From Candidatus Uhrbacteria bacterium (lineage in GTDB: Bacteria > Patescibacteriota > Patescibacteriia > 2-12-FULL-60-25), in assembly GCA_020850575.1 (NCBI GenBank), contig JADZEJ010000004.1, forward strand, positions 1 through 64,000: a stretch of 64,000 nucleotides of DNA. Reading direction: 5' to 3'. The translations under genes and the position numbers were made by a program. Positions 34,017-42,304 of the stretch are shown here, one piece after another; position 1 is the stretch's first letter, and each line of letters starts with the position of its first letter. The notes under the pieces were generated by a model. The model searched no databases. It was not told where the DNA came from and was given only the letters and a program-made list of their open reading frames with translations.

Positions 34017-36326
34017 TTATGGAAGATTGAATGGTTTTGGCGTATTCACAACTTCTCCGCTCGCATTTGTGTGAGGATTTGAATGATGCTGTGTATGTTC
34101 ATTTTTCTCGTTATAAGCTGGTCGAGAACCTCTTCCGTTGCTGGATCCGCCGGGGGAGCGGCGTAAAGGTTGTTTATCTTTATCAGATTCAACATATCCA
34201 GGTGCGGCGCGTTTGATGGATAAATTAACACGACCCTGTGAATCGATTTCATACACTTTTACGGTAACGATATCGCCAACCTTTACGACATCTGAAACTT
34301 TTTGAACACGTTGCGGAGCGAGTTCAGAAATATGAACCAACCCTTCTTGTTTTGGTCCGATTTCAACGAATGCACCGAATTCCATTAAACGAGTTACTGG
34401 ACCGGTTAATAATTCACCGACTGCTATTTCACGGGTTAATTGTTTAATCCAATCCAAAGCTTTTACCATTCCATCAGGATTTGTTGATGTAATCAGAACT
34501 AATCCATCATCTTCAATATCTATTTGAACCTGACATACTGCAATGATTTCATTAATCATTTTACCGCCAGGTCCGATCACTTCGCGAATCTTATCAGGGT
34601 TAATCCGAATAGTTTGAATACGAGGTGCATATTTGGATAATTCTGAACGGGGGGTTGAAATAATGGATTCAATTGACGCGAGAACCTGTAATCGTGCTTT
34701 AAGAGCTTGTTTTAAAGTCTCCTGCATAACGTGATGCGGTATACCATGTGTTTTCGTATCCATTTGAATAGCTGTGATACCAGCACGAGTTCCTGCGACT
34801 TTAAAATCCATACCGCCTGCGCCATCTTCTAGGTCTTGTAAGTCTGTAATAACCTGATAGCGACCAGTTTTTTCATCACTAGCCATACCCATCGCAATTC
34901 CAGCCACGGGGGAAGAAATAGGCACACCGGCATCCATAAGTGATAATGTAGAACCGCAGGTTGCGCCCATGGATGATGAACCGTTCGAGCCTAATACTTC
35001 ACTTACGGCTCTAATGGTATATGGAAAGACTTCTTTTGTAGGAAGAACCGGCATAAGCGCTCGTTCAGCTAAAGCGCCATGACCAATTTCGCGCCGTCCC
35101 GGTCCTCGATTACCTTTCGTTTCACCGACTGAATAGCTTGGGAAATTATAATGATGAAAATAACGCTTCTTAATCTGGTATTCCATCGTGTCCAAGGTTT
35201 GTTCCATTCCGGGAGAACCGAGAGTCACGCTGGTGAGTACTTGAGTAGATCCGCGCATAAATAACCCGGATCCATGTGTTCTTGGCATAATACCGACCAT
35301 GCTTTGAAGATCACGAATTTCATCTAAAGCACGACCATCGGCGCGTTTTTTTTCTTCAAGAATCAATCGAGTAATTTCACCTTCAACGAAAGATTCTAAA
35401 ATTTCAAGTGATTTTTTTCGATCATCTTTTGAAATTTGTTGTGATTCAAGTTCTTTTTCAGCGGCTTCTTTTAATTTTTTTACAGCCTGTTTTCGATCAT
35501 CTTTACTTTTTAATGGTTCTGCAAACAAAATTGAAGGAGAGAGTTTTGTTAAAATTTCGATTGCTTTTGCATGTAAAATAGCACGAGCTTCTTTGTCAGC
35601 TTTTTCTTCATCTGATTTTGGCATTAATAAATCAAGTTTATCTTTTCCAACAGAAAGACGAACTTTTTCAATCAATTCTATGATAGGTTGTAATTGTGTA
35701 TGTGCCCATTCGATCGCTTGAGACATGTCTTCTTCAGTCACTTGTTTTGCACCTGCTTCAAGCATGACGGTTTTGTTATTCACTCCGGCAACAACTAAAT
35801 CAATATCACCCTCATCAGTTAAAAGATAACTCGGATTTAAAACCCACTGACCATCCTTTCGACCGACACGACAAGCCGCAAGAGGACCGTCCCAAGGAAT
35901 ATCACTGATACTCAAAGCGCAAGCAGCACCAACTAAACCGACAATATCGGCATCATTTTCTTGATCATGTGAAAAAACTGTTGCAACGACTGCGATTTCA
36001 TTTCGCAAATGATCATTAAACAGGGGGCGAATTGCGCGATCTATTAAACGTCCGCTAAGCACTGCTTCATCAGTTGGACGACCTTCACGTTTGATAAATC
36101 GTGAACCTTTAATACGTCCGGCTGCATACATTCGTTCTTCAAAATCAACTGACAAAGGAAAAAAATCCATACCATCACGAGCGCTACCTATAGTAGCTGT
36201 ACATAAAACGACGGTATCTCCATAACGAACAGTACAAGAGCCATTAGCTTGTTGTGCTAACAATCCAGTTCCAATCGTAAGTGTGCGTCCACCCCATTCA
36301 ATTGAAAATTCTTGTTGAGTTTTCAT
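34017..36326 (-). CDS. pnp: Polyribonucleotide nucleotidyltransferase (PNPase)
   Basis: The protein has 769 aa from ATG at 36326 (MKTQQEFSIEWGG). Two RNase PH-like domains are present: the first with VRYGDTVVLCTATIG and FFPLSVDFEERMYAAG, the second with FMRGSTQVLTSVTLGS and GSNGSSSMGATCGSTLSLMDAG. They are followed by KH (IREVIGPGGKMINEI) and S1 (GPVTRLMEFGAFVEIGPKQEGLVHIS) domains and a Ser/Asn-rich tail. It degrades RNA phosphorolytically from the 3' end. An upstream frame extension through the leader hairpin is rejected. A hairpin ATCCGC-TCT-GCGGAT (about 36402-36416) in the leader resembles the pnp autoregulation site of other bacteria. Confidence 0.96.
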   Translation of the reverse strand: MKTQQEFSIEWGGRTLTIGTGLLAQQANGSCTVRYGDTVVLCTATIGSARDGMDFFPLSVDFEERMYAAGRIKGSRFIKREGRPTDEAVLSGRLIDRAIRPLFNDHLRNEIAVVATVFSHDQENDADIVGLVGAACALSISDIPWDGPLAACRVGRKDGQWVLNPSYLLTDEGDIDLVVAGVNNKTVMLEAGAKQVTEEDMSQAIEWAHTQLQPIIELIEKVRLSVGKDKLDLLMPKSDEEKADKEARAILHAKAIEILTKLSPSILFAEPLKSKDDRKQAVKKLKEAAEKELESQQISKDDRKKSLEILESFVEGEITRLILEEKKRADGRALDEIRDLQSMVGIMPRTHGSGLFMRGSTQVLTSVTLGSPGMEQTLDTMEYQIKKRYFHHYNFPSYSVGETKGNRGPGRREIGHGALAERALMPVLPTKEVFPYTIRAVSEVLGSNGSSSMGATCGSTLSLMDAGVPISSPVAGIAMGMASDEKTGRYQVITDLQDLEDGAGGMDFKVAGTRAGITAIQMDTKTHGIPHHVMQETLKQALKARLQVLASIESIISTPRSELSKYAPRIQTIRINPDKIREVIGPGGKMINEIIAVCQVQIDIEDDGLVLITSTNPDGMVKALDWIKQLTREIAVGELLTGPVTRLMEFGAFVEIGPKQEGLVHISELAPQRVQKVSDVVKVGDIVTVKVYEIDSQGRVNLSIKRAAPGYVESDKDKQPLRRSPGGSSNGRGSRPAYNEKNEHTQHHSNPHTNASGEVVNTPKPFNLP

Positions 36327-36482
36327 ATTCTTCAGATAATCAGATAAATTAAATAAAAATAAATTCCACACAAGGAATACAGGAAATGCGTACCAAGACC
36401 TAATCCGCTCTGCGGATCGACGTCTTGATGCGATCCCCATCCTCTGATTCAGAAAAAAATGAAGCAGGGGACGGGAAGTGAC

Positions 36483-37229
36483 TTAAAAAGTCACCCGAAT
36501 TGGTCTATCGTCCGTTTTATCATTATCTTCAAGAAACATATCATTTTTATGAAAGGTATGAGATGTTTCATGTTCTGATGATTTACGCGGTCGACCACGA
36601 CCTTTTTTTGGAGAACTAGATACAGGTGTTGAAGTTGATTCTATTGTTTCTTCAAGTAAAGGAAGTAAGCGTTCTTCTTTAGCTTGAACAGGATTCATTT
36701 TTGAGCTAAGAGGTTGTCTGTACATGTGGTGCGCACCAATCAAACATTCACGACCCTCCGAAGAAATATCATAAAAACGATCCGCTACAGCGCGTAATTG
36801 TGCATTAGTTGATTCTGCAAAGGCTGCAACTTCAACAATGACACCACGACCATGAAGAAATTCAACGAGTGGTACAAAATCACCATCACCGGTTAAGAGT
36901 ACGAGTACATCGACTTTTTCAGCTAACTTAACCGCATCAACCGCCATACCAACATCCCAATCAGCCTTTTTTGCTCCGGAATAAAATTCTTGAACATCTT
37001 TTACTTTTAATTCGATACCGGAACTGACTAGCGCGTCAAAAAATGCTTGTTCATCACCATTTTTAGATTTGGCAACATACGCAATTGCACGAATAATCGG
37101 TCGGTGATCCGCCACTAAATCAACTACTTTTGCAAACGCTAAACGTGCACCATGAATATTTTTGGCGCTGTGATACATGTTCTGTGTATCAATAAGAAAG
37201 GCAACACGTTGATCTATCCGAGTAAACAT
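36483..37229 (-). CDS. NYN-domain (LabA/DUF88-like) putative RNase
   Basis: The protein has 248 aa. The NYN/PIN-like domain (residues about 1-155) has conserved acidic residues: FLIDTQNMYH, DWDVGMAVDAVKLAE and VLLTGDGDFVPLV. The last of these is the DGDF/SGDxDF metal site. LabA-type proteins are thought to be metal-dependent RNases. The C-terminal 90 residues are low-complexity with an AT-hook-like KKGRGRPRKSS. It is upstream of pnp on the same strand, which supports a role in RNA turnover. It is transcribed from a strong promoter. Confidence 0.85.
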   Translation of the reverse strand: MFTRIDQRVAFLIDTQNMYHSAKNIHGARLAFAKVVDLVADHRPIIRAIAYVAKSKNGDEQAFFDALVSSGIELKVKDVQEFYSGAKKADWDVGMAVDAVKLAEKVDVLVLLTGDGDFVPLVEFLHGRGVIVEVAAFAESTNAQLRAVADRFYDISSEGRECLIGAHHMYRQPLSSKMNPVQAKEERLLPLLEETIESTSTPVSSSPKKGRGRPRKSSEHETSHTFHKNDMFLEDNDKTDDRPIRVTF

Positions 37230-37282
37230 AGAAAAGCCTAATTAAAGGCAAAAAAATATAAAAAAATTAATCTAATAGGCTT

Positions 37283-37311
37283 ATTATAGCAAAAAAATAG
37301 TCTTTAGTCAA
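37283..37311 (-). promoter_or_regulatory. Promoter of the NYN-domain gene
   Basis: On the minus strand, TTGACT, a 17-bp spacer, then TATAAT, with TTTTGC before the -10. It is the best match to consensus in the window. Confidence 0.8.
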
Positions 37312-37324
37312 CCAAAAACAAAGA

Positions 37325-37349
37325 AAAAATCCCGATTATCGGGATTTTT
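37325..37349 (-). terminator. Terminator of rpsO
   Basis: AAAAATCCCGAT-TATCGGGATTTTT; it lies 7 bp past the rpsO stop. Confidence 0.85.
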
Positions 37350-37355
37350 GTTTTG

Positions 37356-37616
37356 TTATACTTTTAATTTTGCCATCAATTCGTCGTAGCTTTTCGCATC
37401 TTCTCGTTTAAGATACTTCATAAGTCGACGACGCTCACCGACTTTTTTGATTAAACCTCGACGAGAGGAGAAATCCTTCTTATGTGTACGAAGGTGATCG
37501 GTTAAATCCTTAATCTCTTCTGTAAGTAGAGCGATTTGAACTTGAGGAGAACCGGTGTCAGTCGCATGAGTCTTATATTTTTCAATAACACGCTTTTTCT
37601 TATTTGGATCCAACAT
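37356..37616 (-). CDS. rpsO: 30S ribosomal protein S15
   Basis: The protein has 86 aa from ATG at 37616 (MLDPNKKKRVIEKYKTH). Signatures are DTGSPQVQIALLTEEI, LTDHLRTHKKDFSSRRGL and RRRLMKYLK. It binds the central domain of 16S rRNA. The frame continues upstream to 37709, but that part has no S15 similarity. The length is normal (family about 89). pnp lies nearby on the same strand, with the NYN gene between; rpsO-pnp adjacency is common in bacteria. Confidence 0.96.
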   Translation of the reverse strand: MLDPNKKKRVIEKYKTHATDTGSPQVQIALLTEEIKDLTDHLRTHKKDFSSRRGLIKKVGERRRLMKYLKREDAKSYDELMAKLKV

Positions 37617-37837
37617 ATTTTTTTCGGTACCAATCGCCCATAAATCATTTAAAATCAGCAAATTGAAGTCAAATGTCTTTCTGAACGATCGATCCCGGGT
37701 AAGCGTCATGTCTAGCCGTAGCCAAACAGACGTAATAAATTAAAAACTGAACAACGAAAAACTATCAAAAATCTCAAATTTTAGCAAGAGGTAACCTAAG
37801 TATTGATACATAGATAGTAAATAATTGTAAAAAGAAC

Positions 37838-37870
37838 AAAAAAAACCCTTTCTTGAATAATGAAAGGGTT
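37838..37870 (-). terminator. Terminator of yvcK
   Basis: The minus strand AACCCTTTC-ATTATTCAA-GAAAGGGTT is followed by TTTTTTG. Confidence 0.85.
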
Positions 37871-37882
37871 GGGTCGAAGGGT

Positions 37883-38869
37883 CTAGTTTAGAAGAATATT
37901 CAACAATGCATGCGCCAACTTATCCGGATCATGTCTAAGCAAACTCCGTGTCAGTTTATCGCCGGGGATACGTTCTGCGATTTCATCTGCGATCAAATCA
38001 GCATGAATGACTCGAAAAGGTGGATTAGTGAGAAAATCATTTTGTGTAATTTGATTACCAGCATCCGCGTATCGTTGTGTGATGGCTGTAGAAGGCTTCG
38101 CTGAGTTAATCAAAGCAATCGAAATCTTGGCAGGATTGAGATATATCTCGATCTCTGTACAAAAACGACTCGCCCCAAAGCCATCAGTTTGTCCTTCTTT
38201 GCAGGTCAAATTTACGACTTGAACAATCTCAGCCTTCGTTTTGCGAAGAGCTTCGGGAATTCCATCAACCAACAAAACTGGCACGAGACTCGTATAAAGA
38301 TCACCTGGAGCTAGGACGATCATATCAGCAGACTGAATAGCTTCTAGTGCACCGGGATTGGCTGGAATACGAGTCTCAAACAAACAGCGCCTAATTGGTG
38401 AACGGTTTTTAGTCAAAATATCGATAGAGTGTTCGCCATTCACAACTTCGCCATTTCGTAGTTCAGCGCACAAACGTGCCTGACGTTCACTCACTGGAAT
38501 AACCCGACCTCCAACAGCCAACACCGCATGCATTGCTTCTATGGCTTTCAAAGGGTTAACCATGCTTTTTTGAAATGCCGTTAGAAACAAATTCCCAAAT
38601 CGATGTCCGTTAAGCGAACCTTCTGTAAAGCGATAATTAAAAACGGCACGAAGCTCTTCCGAACATTCCGCCATCGCAATCAAACATTGACAAATGTCAC
38701 CAGGAGGTAGAACACCGTATTCATCCCTAAGAATTCCGGTTGATCCACCATCATCAGCGACGCTAACAATCGCCGACAATTCAACGTTATCACGATGACG
38801 CATAAGCCCGGTCAAAACGGTAAAGTTTCCCGTTCCACCACCCAACACTACGACATGTTTACGTACCAT
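37883..38869 (-). CDS. yvcK: YvcK-family protein (gluconeogenesis factor / CofD-like)
   Basis: The protein has 328 aa. Characteristic segments are VVLGGGTGNFTVLTGL (residues about 7-22), VSVADDGGSTGILRDEYG, LPPGDICQCLIAMAE, GHRFGNLFL and VLAPGDLYTSLVPVLL. YvcK proteins bind UDP-sugars and influence cell-wall synthesis and growth on gluconeogenic carbon sources. The fold is shared with the 2-phospholactate transferase CofD, but there is no F420 context here. It stands alone and ends in a terminator. Confidence 0.92.
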   Translation of the reverse strand: MVRKHVVVLGGGTGNFTVLTGLMRHRDNVELSAIVSVADDGGSTGILRDEYGVLPPGDICQCLIAMAECSEELRAVFNYRFTEGSLNGHRFGNLFLTAFQKSMVNPLKAIEAMHAVLAVGGRVIPVSERQARLCAELRNGEVVNGEHSIDILTKNRSPIRRCLFETRIPANPGALEAIQSADMIVLAPGDLYTSLVPVLLVDGIPEALRKTKAEIVQVVNLTCKEGQTDGFGASRFCTEIEIYLNPAKISIALINSAKPSTAITQRYADAGNQITQNDFLTNPPFRVIHADLIADEIAERIPGDKLTRSLLRHDPDKLAHALLNILLN

Positions 38870-38962
38870 GTTGAAGCCTCATCAGGTAAAAGGTGCAGAT
38901 TAAATTCATCATAATTCTATTCTTTCTACAAGGGAACATAGAACATTTTCCGACACCTGAGT

Positions 38963-38968
38963 TATACT
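38963..38968 (+). promoter_or_regulatory. -10 box TATACT giving a likely leaderless xer message
   Basis: TATACT is followed by 6 nt and then the ATG at 38975. No clear -35 is seen. Confidence 0.4.
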
Positions 38969-38974
38969 CAATTC

Positions 38975-39970
38975 ATGAACGCACCAAAAGTATCACAGTT
39001 ACTACGTCAATTCCTCGAATATCTTGAAATAGAAAAGGGTCGGTCTGGTCTTACGATACGTAATTATGAGTTTTATTTGATGCGCTTTATTACGTGGGCA
39101 AAAGATCCGTTGGCAAAAGACATTAATAGCGAGTTGGTACGTCAATATCGTTTATTTTTAAATCGCATTGACGATCCTCATCGAGGAATACTAAAAAAAA
39201 GCACCCAAAATTATCATCTCATTGCTCTCCGTAGTTTTTTAAAATATCTCACTCGGCATGATGTTGAAACGATGGCACCGGATAAAATTGAGCTTGCAAA
39301 ACAAGACTCGCGCGAACCTTCTTATTTAGATGGTACCGACTTAGAGCGCCTTCTCCATGGTCCATCTTTGTCTGATACGTCTCCGATATTAAAATCACGT
39401 GACAAGGCAATTCTGGAATTATTTTTTTCAACAGGAATACGTGTTTCAGAACTAGCTTCACTGAAGATTGATCAAATTAATCTAGATCGAGATGAATTCA
39501 CGGTTCGCGGAAAAGGAGACAAAATACGTGTAGTTTTTCTCTCAAGTCAAGCGCGTTTTTATCTCAAAGAATATCTCGCTCAGCGGAAAGATGATTGCCC
39601 ATATCTTTTTATACGTCACGATCGTGCGAGCGGTGGATTGGGAAAAAAAAATATCAAACCCCTCACGAGCGGTAAGGCTGAAAAATATGAAAGTGGCACG
39701 GCTGCACTTACACCACGCTCAATCGAACGTTTGGTGAAGCATTATGCAGCCGCTGCCGGTATTCCAAAAAAAGTCTCTCCACACACACTTCGTCATTCTT
39801 TTGCTACTGATTTACTCATGAACGGAGCTGATCTACGCAGCGTACAATCAATGCTTGGACACGCTTCAATTACGACTACTCAAATTTATACACATATAAC
39901 TAATCAACAATTGCGCGAAGTGCACGAAGCGTTTCATAATCGTAAATATAAAAAGGAAAACGAAGAATAA
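38975..39970 (+). CDS. Tyrosine recombinase, XerC/XerD-like
   Basis: The protein has 331 aa. The N-terminal SAM-like core-binding domain (residues about 5-105) and the C-terminal catalytic domain include STGIRVSEL (Arg), HTLRHSFATDL (HxxR), GHAS (His) and IYTH (nucleophile Tyr). It resolves chromosome dimers at dif, and a single Xer is typical of small genomes. It is a little longer than standard because of an insertion before the second Arg (GGLGKKNIKPLTSG). It ends 2 bp before the next gene. It is not linked to the island integrase, which is a serine recombinase. Confidence 0.92.
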   Translation: MNAPKVSQLLRQFLEYLEIEKGRSGLTIRNYEFYLMRFITWAKDPLAKDINSELVRQYRLFLNRIDDPHRGILKKSTQNYHLIALRSFLKYLTRHDVETMAPDKIELAKQDSREPSYLDGTDLERLLHGPSLSDTSPILKSRDKAILELFFSTGIRVSELASLKIDQINLDRDEFTVRGKGDKIRVVFLSSQARFYLKEYLAQRKDDCPYLFIRHDRASGGLGKKNIKPLTSGKAEKYESGTAALTPRSIERLVKHYAAAAGIPKKVSPHTLRHSFATDLLMNGADLRSVQSMLGHASITTTQIYTHITNQQLREVHEAFHNRKYKKENEE

Positions 39971-39972
39971 AT

Positions 39973-40515
39973 ATGATCACCTGTAATAAGGACAGCTGCC
40001 CAATCGGCGTTCTAAATGAATTTGATCTTCTGAATCGCCACCCTGAACGAAAAACGGAAATAATTCAACACGGAATCGAAGTTCGCGAACGACGTTTAAC
40101 TACAACCAGCGAAACACGTCGTCTGTTGTCATGGCACCCGATACATACGGTAAAAATTATTTTTGTGAGTGGACTTGCAACGTTTTTTGCTGTTTGGATA
40201 ATCACGCAGATTTCTTTTCTCGGCCACTGGTATTCTGATTTGAAGAATCTTGATTTTGCAATTTCTCTTCCAATCGTAGGAGAAAAGACAATCGAAATCG
40301 GTTCGCATATTCCAATATCAACCACTCTCGCCTCTGCTTCAAAATTGCCACAAATCAGTGCTAAGAGTTCAGTTTATTCGGCGATACTTGTGATGATTAT
40401 TTTGATTTTTGAGAGGATTGTTACGATTATGGTTCAATGGAAAAAAAATAAAAGCCTCAAACAAGCGGAAAATGAGCTGGGAGAAGAAATAAAAGTTTTG
40501 CGCACCTGGACGTAG
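39973..40515 (+). CDS. Two-pass membrane protein, unknown function
   Basis: The protein has 180 aa with membrane helices at residues about 58-78 and 133-150 and a coiled or charged C-terminal tail (KKNKSLKQAENELGEE). The loop between helices is likely outside. The N-terminus has two cysteines (CNKDSC). No domain is recognised. It starts 2 bp after the xer stop, so the two genes are co-transcribed. Confidence 0.7.
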   Translation: MITCNKDSCPIGVLNEFDLLNRHPERKTEIIQHGIEVRERRLTTTSETRRLLSWHPIHTVKIIFVSGLATFFAVWIITQISFLGHWYSDLKNLDFAISLPIVGEKTIEIGSHIPISTTLASASKLPQISAKSSVYSAILVMIILIFERIVTIMVQWKKNKSLKQAENELGEEIKVLRTWT

Positions 40516-40556
40516 ACCTGAACAAATGATAGAAGATAAATACATTTTCATCTCAT

Positions 40557-40632
40557 GCCCTGGTAGCTCAATGGATAGAGCGCCGGACTTCTAAGCCGTG
40601 ATATGTTGGTTCGATTCCAACCCGGGGCACCA
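40557..40632 (+). tRNA. tRNA-Arg (anticodon TCT)
   Basis: The acceptor GCCCTGG pairs with CCGGGGC and CCA is encoded. The anticodon loop is CTTCTAA and the T-arm GTTGG-TTCGATT-CCAAC. It reads AGA codons and complements the CCT isoacceptor at 12261. Confidence 0.95.
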
Positions 40633-40684
40633 GAAACAAATTGAAATAGTTATTTCGTGTAGTAAATCAGTTCCCTACATACCC

Positions 40685-40713
40685 TTGTCAAAAGAAAAAA
40701 AATAATGTATAAA
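40685..40713 (+). promoter_or_regulatory. Promoter of tRNA-His
   Basis: TTGTCA, a 17-bp spacer, then TATAAA, placed 21 bp before the tRNA start. Confidence 0.7.
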
Positions 40714-40734
40714 ATCCACACAATTTGAGATCAT

Positions 40735-40809
40735 GGTGACTATGGTGTAATGGTAACACAGCAGGTTGTGGTCCTGTTATCGTGGGTTCGATCCCCACTA
40801 GTCACCCCA
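40735..40809 (+). tRNA. tRNA-His (anticodon GTG), attachment site of the island
   Basis: The encoded G-1 pairs with C73, the histidine-specific extra pair (stem GGTGACTA with TAGTCACC). The anticodon loop is TTGTGGT, the T-arm GTGGG-TTCGATC-CCCAC, and CCA is encoded. The last 10 bases, AGTCACCCCA, are repeated at 50246-50255. No terminator follows here. The recombinase stop codon lies inside the tRNA on the other strand. Confidence 0.95.
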
Positions 40810-42300
40810 TGCCGAACGCTCCCCCAACGGGGAGCGTTTTGCAATCTGTAAAAAGGGCTTTTTCAAAGAAAAATCGGGTTTTCCGTCCTTCAAGGTCGAG
40901 TTCGATAGTAAAAACTTGAGTAATTCTTGCTGTTCCTGCGGAGTTGCTATTTTCATTAGGTTTTTGGCGTTTTTTGCGAGTTCTAAAATGCGTAGGCCAA
41001 AATCGTGATAATTGATGTCGGCACGGTCGTGTTTGGCTATTTTGGTATCAAGTTCAGTGAGACGGTCGGTGTATTCTTTTCTTTTGGTTTCGTAGAACTC
41101 CTCGGTGACTTTTTCATCGAGGCGATCTTCGTACATACGGTCGAGACGGTTTTTGAGACGAGTTTTTTCGGCGAGCATGGCTTCGTAGGCTGTGTTATGC
41201 CATCCGCGTTTTTCCTCGAGTGATTGTTTGAGAGCTTCAACCACGTAGGCGATGCCGTTGTCGCTAATTGTAGAAAGTGGGGTCAAGATTTTCTCTTCAG
41301 CTTCTTCTAGTATCATTTCTTGTTTTACCGCCTGTTGAGTGCAATCCGTTTGATACTTCGTACATCGGTAGTAGATGTATTTACCTTTTTTGATCTCGGC
41401 GGTGATGGATCGCTGGCATTCTCCACATGTAAAAACGCCTTTGAAAGGGAACGGGATGACGTTGTGTTGAGCTGGGTAGTTTTGCTTTTCACGTTTACCG
41501 TTCAAGACGTCTTGCACGCGTTGCCAAGTGTCGGAATCAATAATCGCTTCATGTGCGCCTTTATGGATTTCTTTATTCCACTGGAAATGACCGATGTAAA
41601 ACGGGTTGCGTAGAATGTGATCTGTAGTTGTTTTGTTGAGTTTGCGACCGTTAGGAAGGTTACCCGTGAGTTCTTTGCATTCTAGCTCGTCGATCAGACT
41701 TTGAAGCGAGTGGTTCCCAGTTCCGTATAGTGTGAACATCGCCTCGATAAGGGCGCGATTCTTGTGATCAACGGCCACGATATTCTTTTTCGTGATCGGG
41801 TCTTGCACGTTCAAGTAACCGAGCGGAGCTTTTGACGGATACTCCCCATGAGCAACCTTTTCATCCATGCCTTTGCGCGTTTCTTCGCTAAGGTTATCGA
41901 TGAAGTTTTTAGCCATGAGGGTACGGATGCCGTGCATGAACTTGTCCGATGATTTGGCGTTCCTGCCGAGGCTTGTACCTTCTTTGACGAGGTAGACAGT
42001 TACGTCGCATTCCTTGATCAGGTCTTCGACTTTCACATAGTCCACAAAGTTGCGATGCAAGCGATCTGTCTTCTCAACAAGGATATGCTTGATACCGTGC
42101 TCTCGGACATAGGCGAGTATAGCGGTAAAAGCTGTGCGCCCCGTTTGTTTGGCTGTTTCCGCATCTTCAAACTCTTCAACGATGTTGAAGCCGTTTGAAC
42201 GCGCAAATTCATACAAGAGGCGTTTTTGAGCGTCAGGCGAGTAGCCTTGCTCATGCTGCTCCTTGCTTGAGACGCGGACGTACGAAACGGCTTTTTGCAT
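40798..42300 (-). CDS. Large serine recombinase (island integrase)
   Basis: The protein has 500 aa from ATG at 42300 (MQKAVSYVRVSSKEQ). The resolvase domain has the nucleophile Ser in YVRVSSKEQ (about residue 10) and the EKTDRLHRN region. The recombinase domain contains HGEYPSKAPLGYLN and TTDHILRNPFYIG. A zinc ribbon has CGEC and a YYRCTKYQTDC pair, followed by a long coiled coil (about 390-470). It integrates and excises the island. The stop TAG is supplied by the tRNA-His sequence at 40798-40800, so the present C-terminus (SAWGD) is probably a product of integration. It starts 4 bp after the Res gene. Confidence 0.93.
   Translation of the reverse strand: MQKAVSYVRVSSKEQHEQGYSPDAQKRLLYEFARSNGFNIVEEFEDAETAKQTGRTAFTAILAYVREHGIKHILVEKTDRLHRNFVDYVKVEDLIKECDVTVYLVKEGTSLGRNAKSSDKFMHGIRTLMAKNFIDNLSEETRKGMDEKVAHGEYPSKAPLGYLNVQDPITKKNIVAVDHKNRALIEAMFTLYGTGNHSLQSLIDELECKELTGNLPNGRKLNKTTTDHILRNPFYIGHFQWNKEIHKGAHEAIIDSDTWQRVQDVLNGKREKQNYPAQHNVIPFPFKGVFTCGECQRSITAEIKKGKYIYYRCTKYQTDCTQQAVKQEMILEEAEEKILTPLSTISDNGIAYVVEALKQSLEEKRGWHNTAYEAMLAEKTRLKNRLDRMYEDRLDEKVTEEFYETKRKEYTDRLTELDTKIAKHDRADINYHDFGLRILELAKNAKNLMKIATPQEQQELLKFLLSNSTLKDGKPDFSLKKPFLQIAKRSPLGERSAWGD
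40800..40809. repeat. attL core (10-bp direct repeat) at the tRNA-His end
   Basis: AGTCACCCCA forms the 3' end of tRNA-His and the last sense codons of the recombinase. The identical copy is at 50246-50255. Confidence 0.75.
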
Positions 42301-42304
42301 ATCG

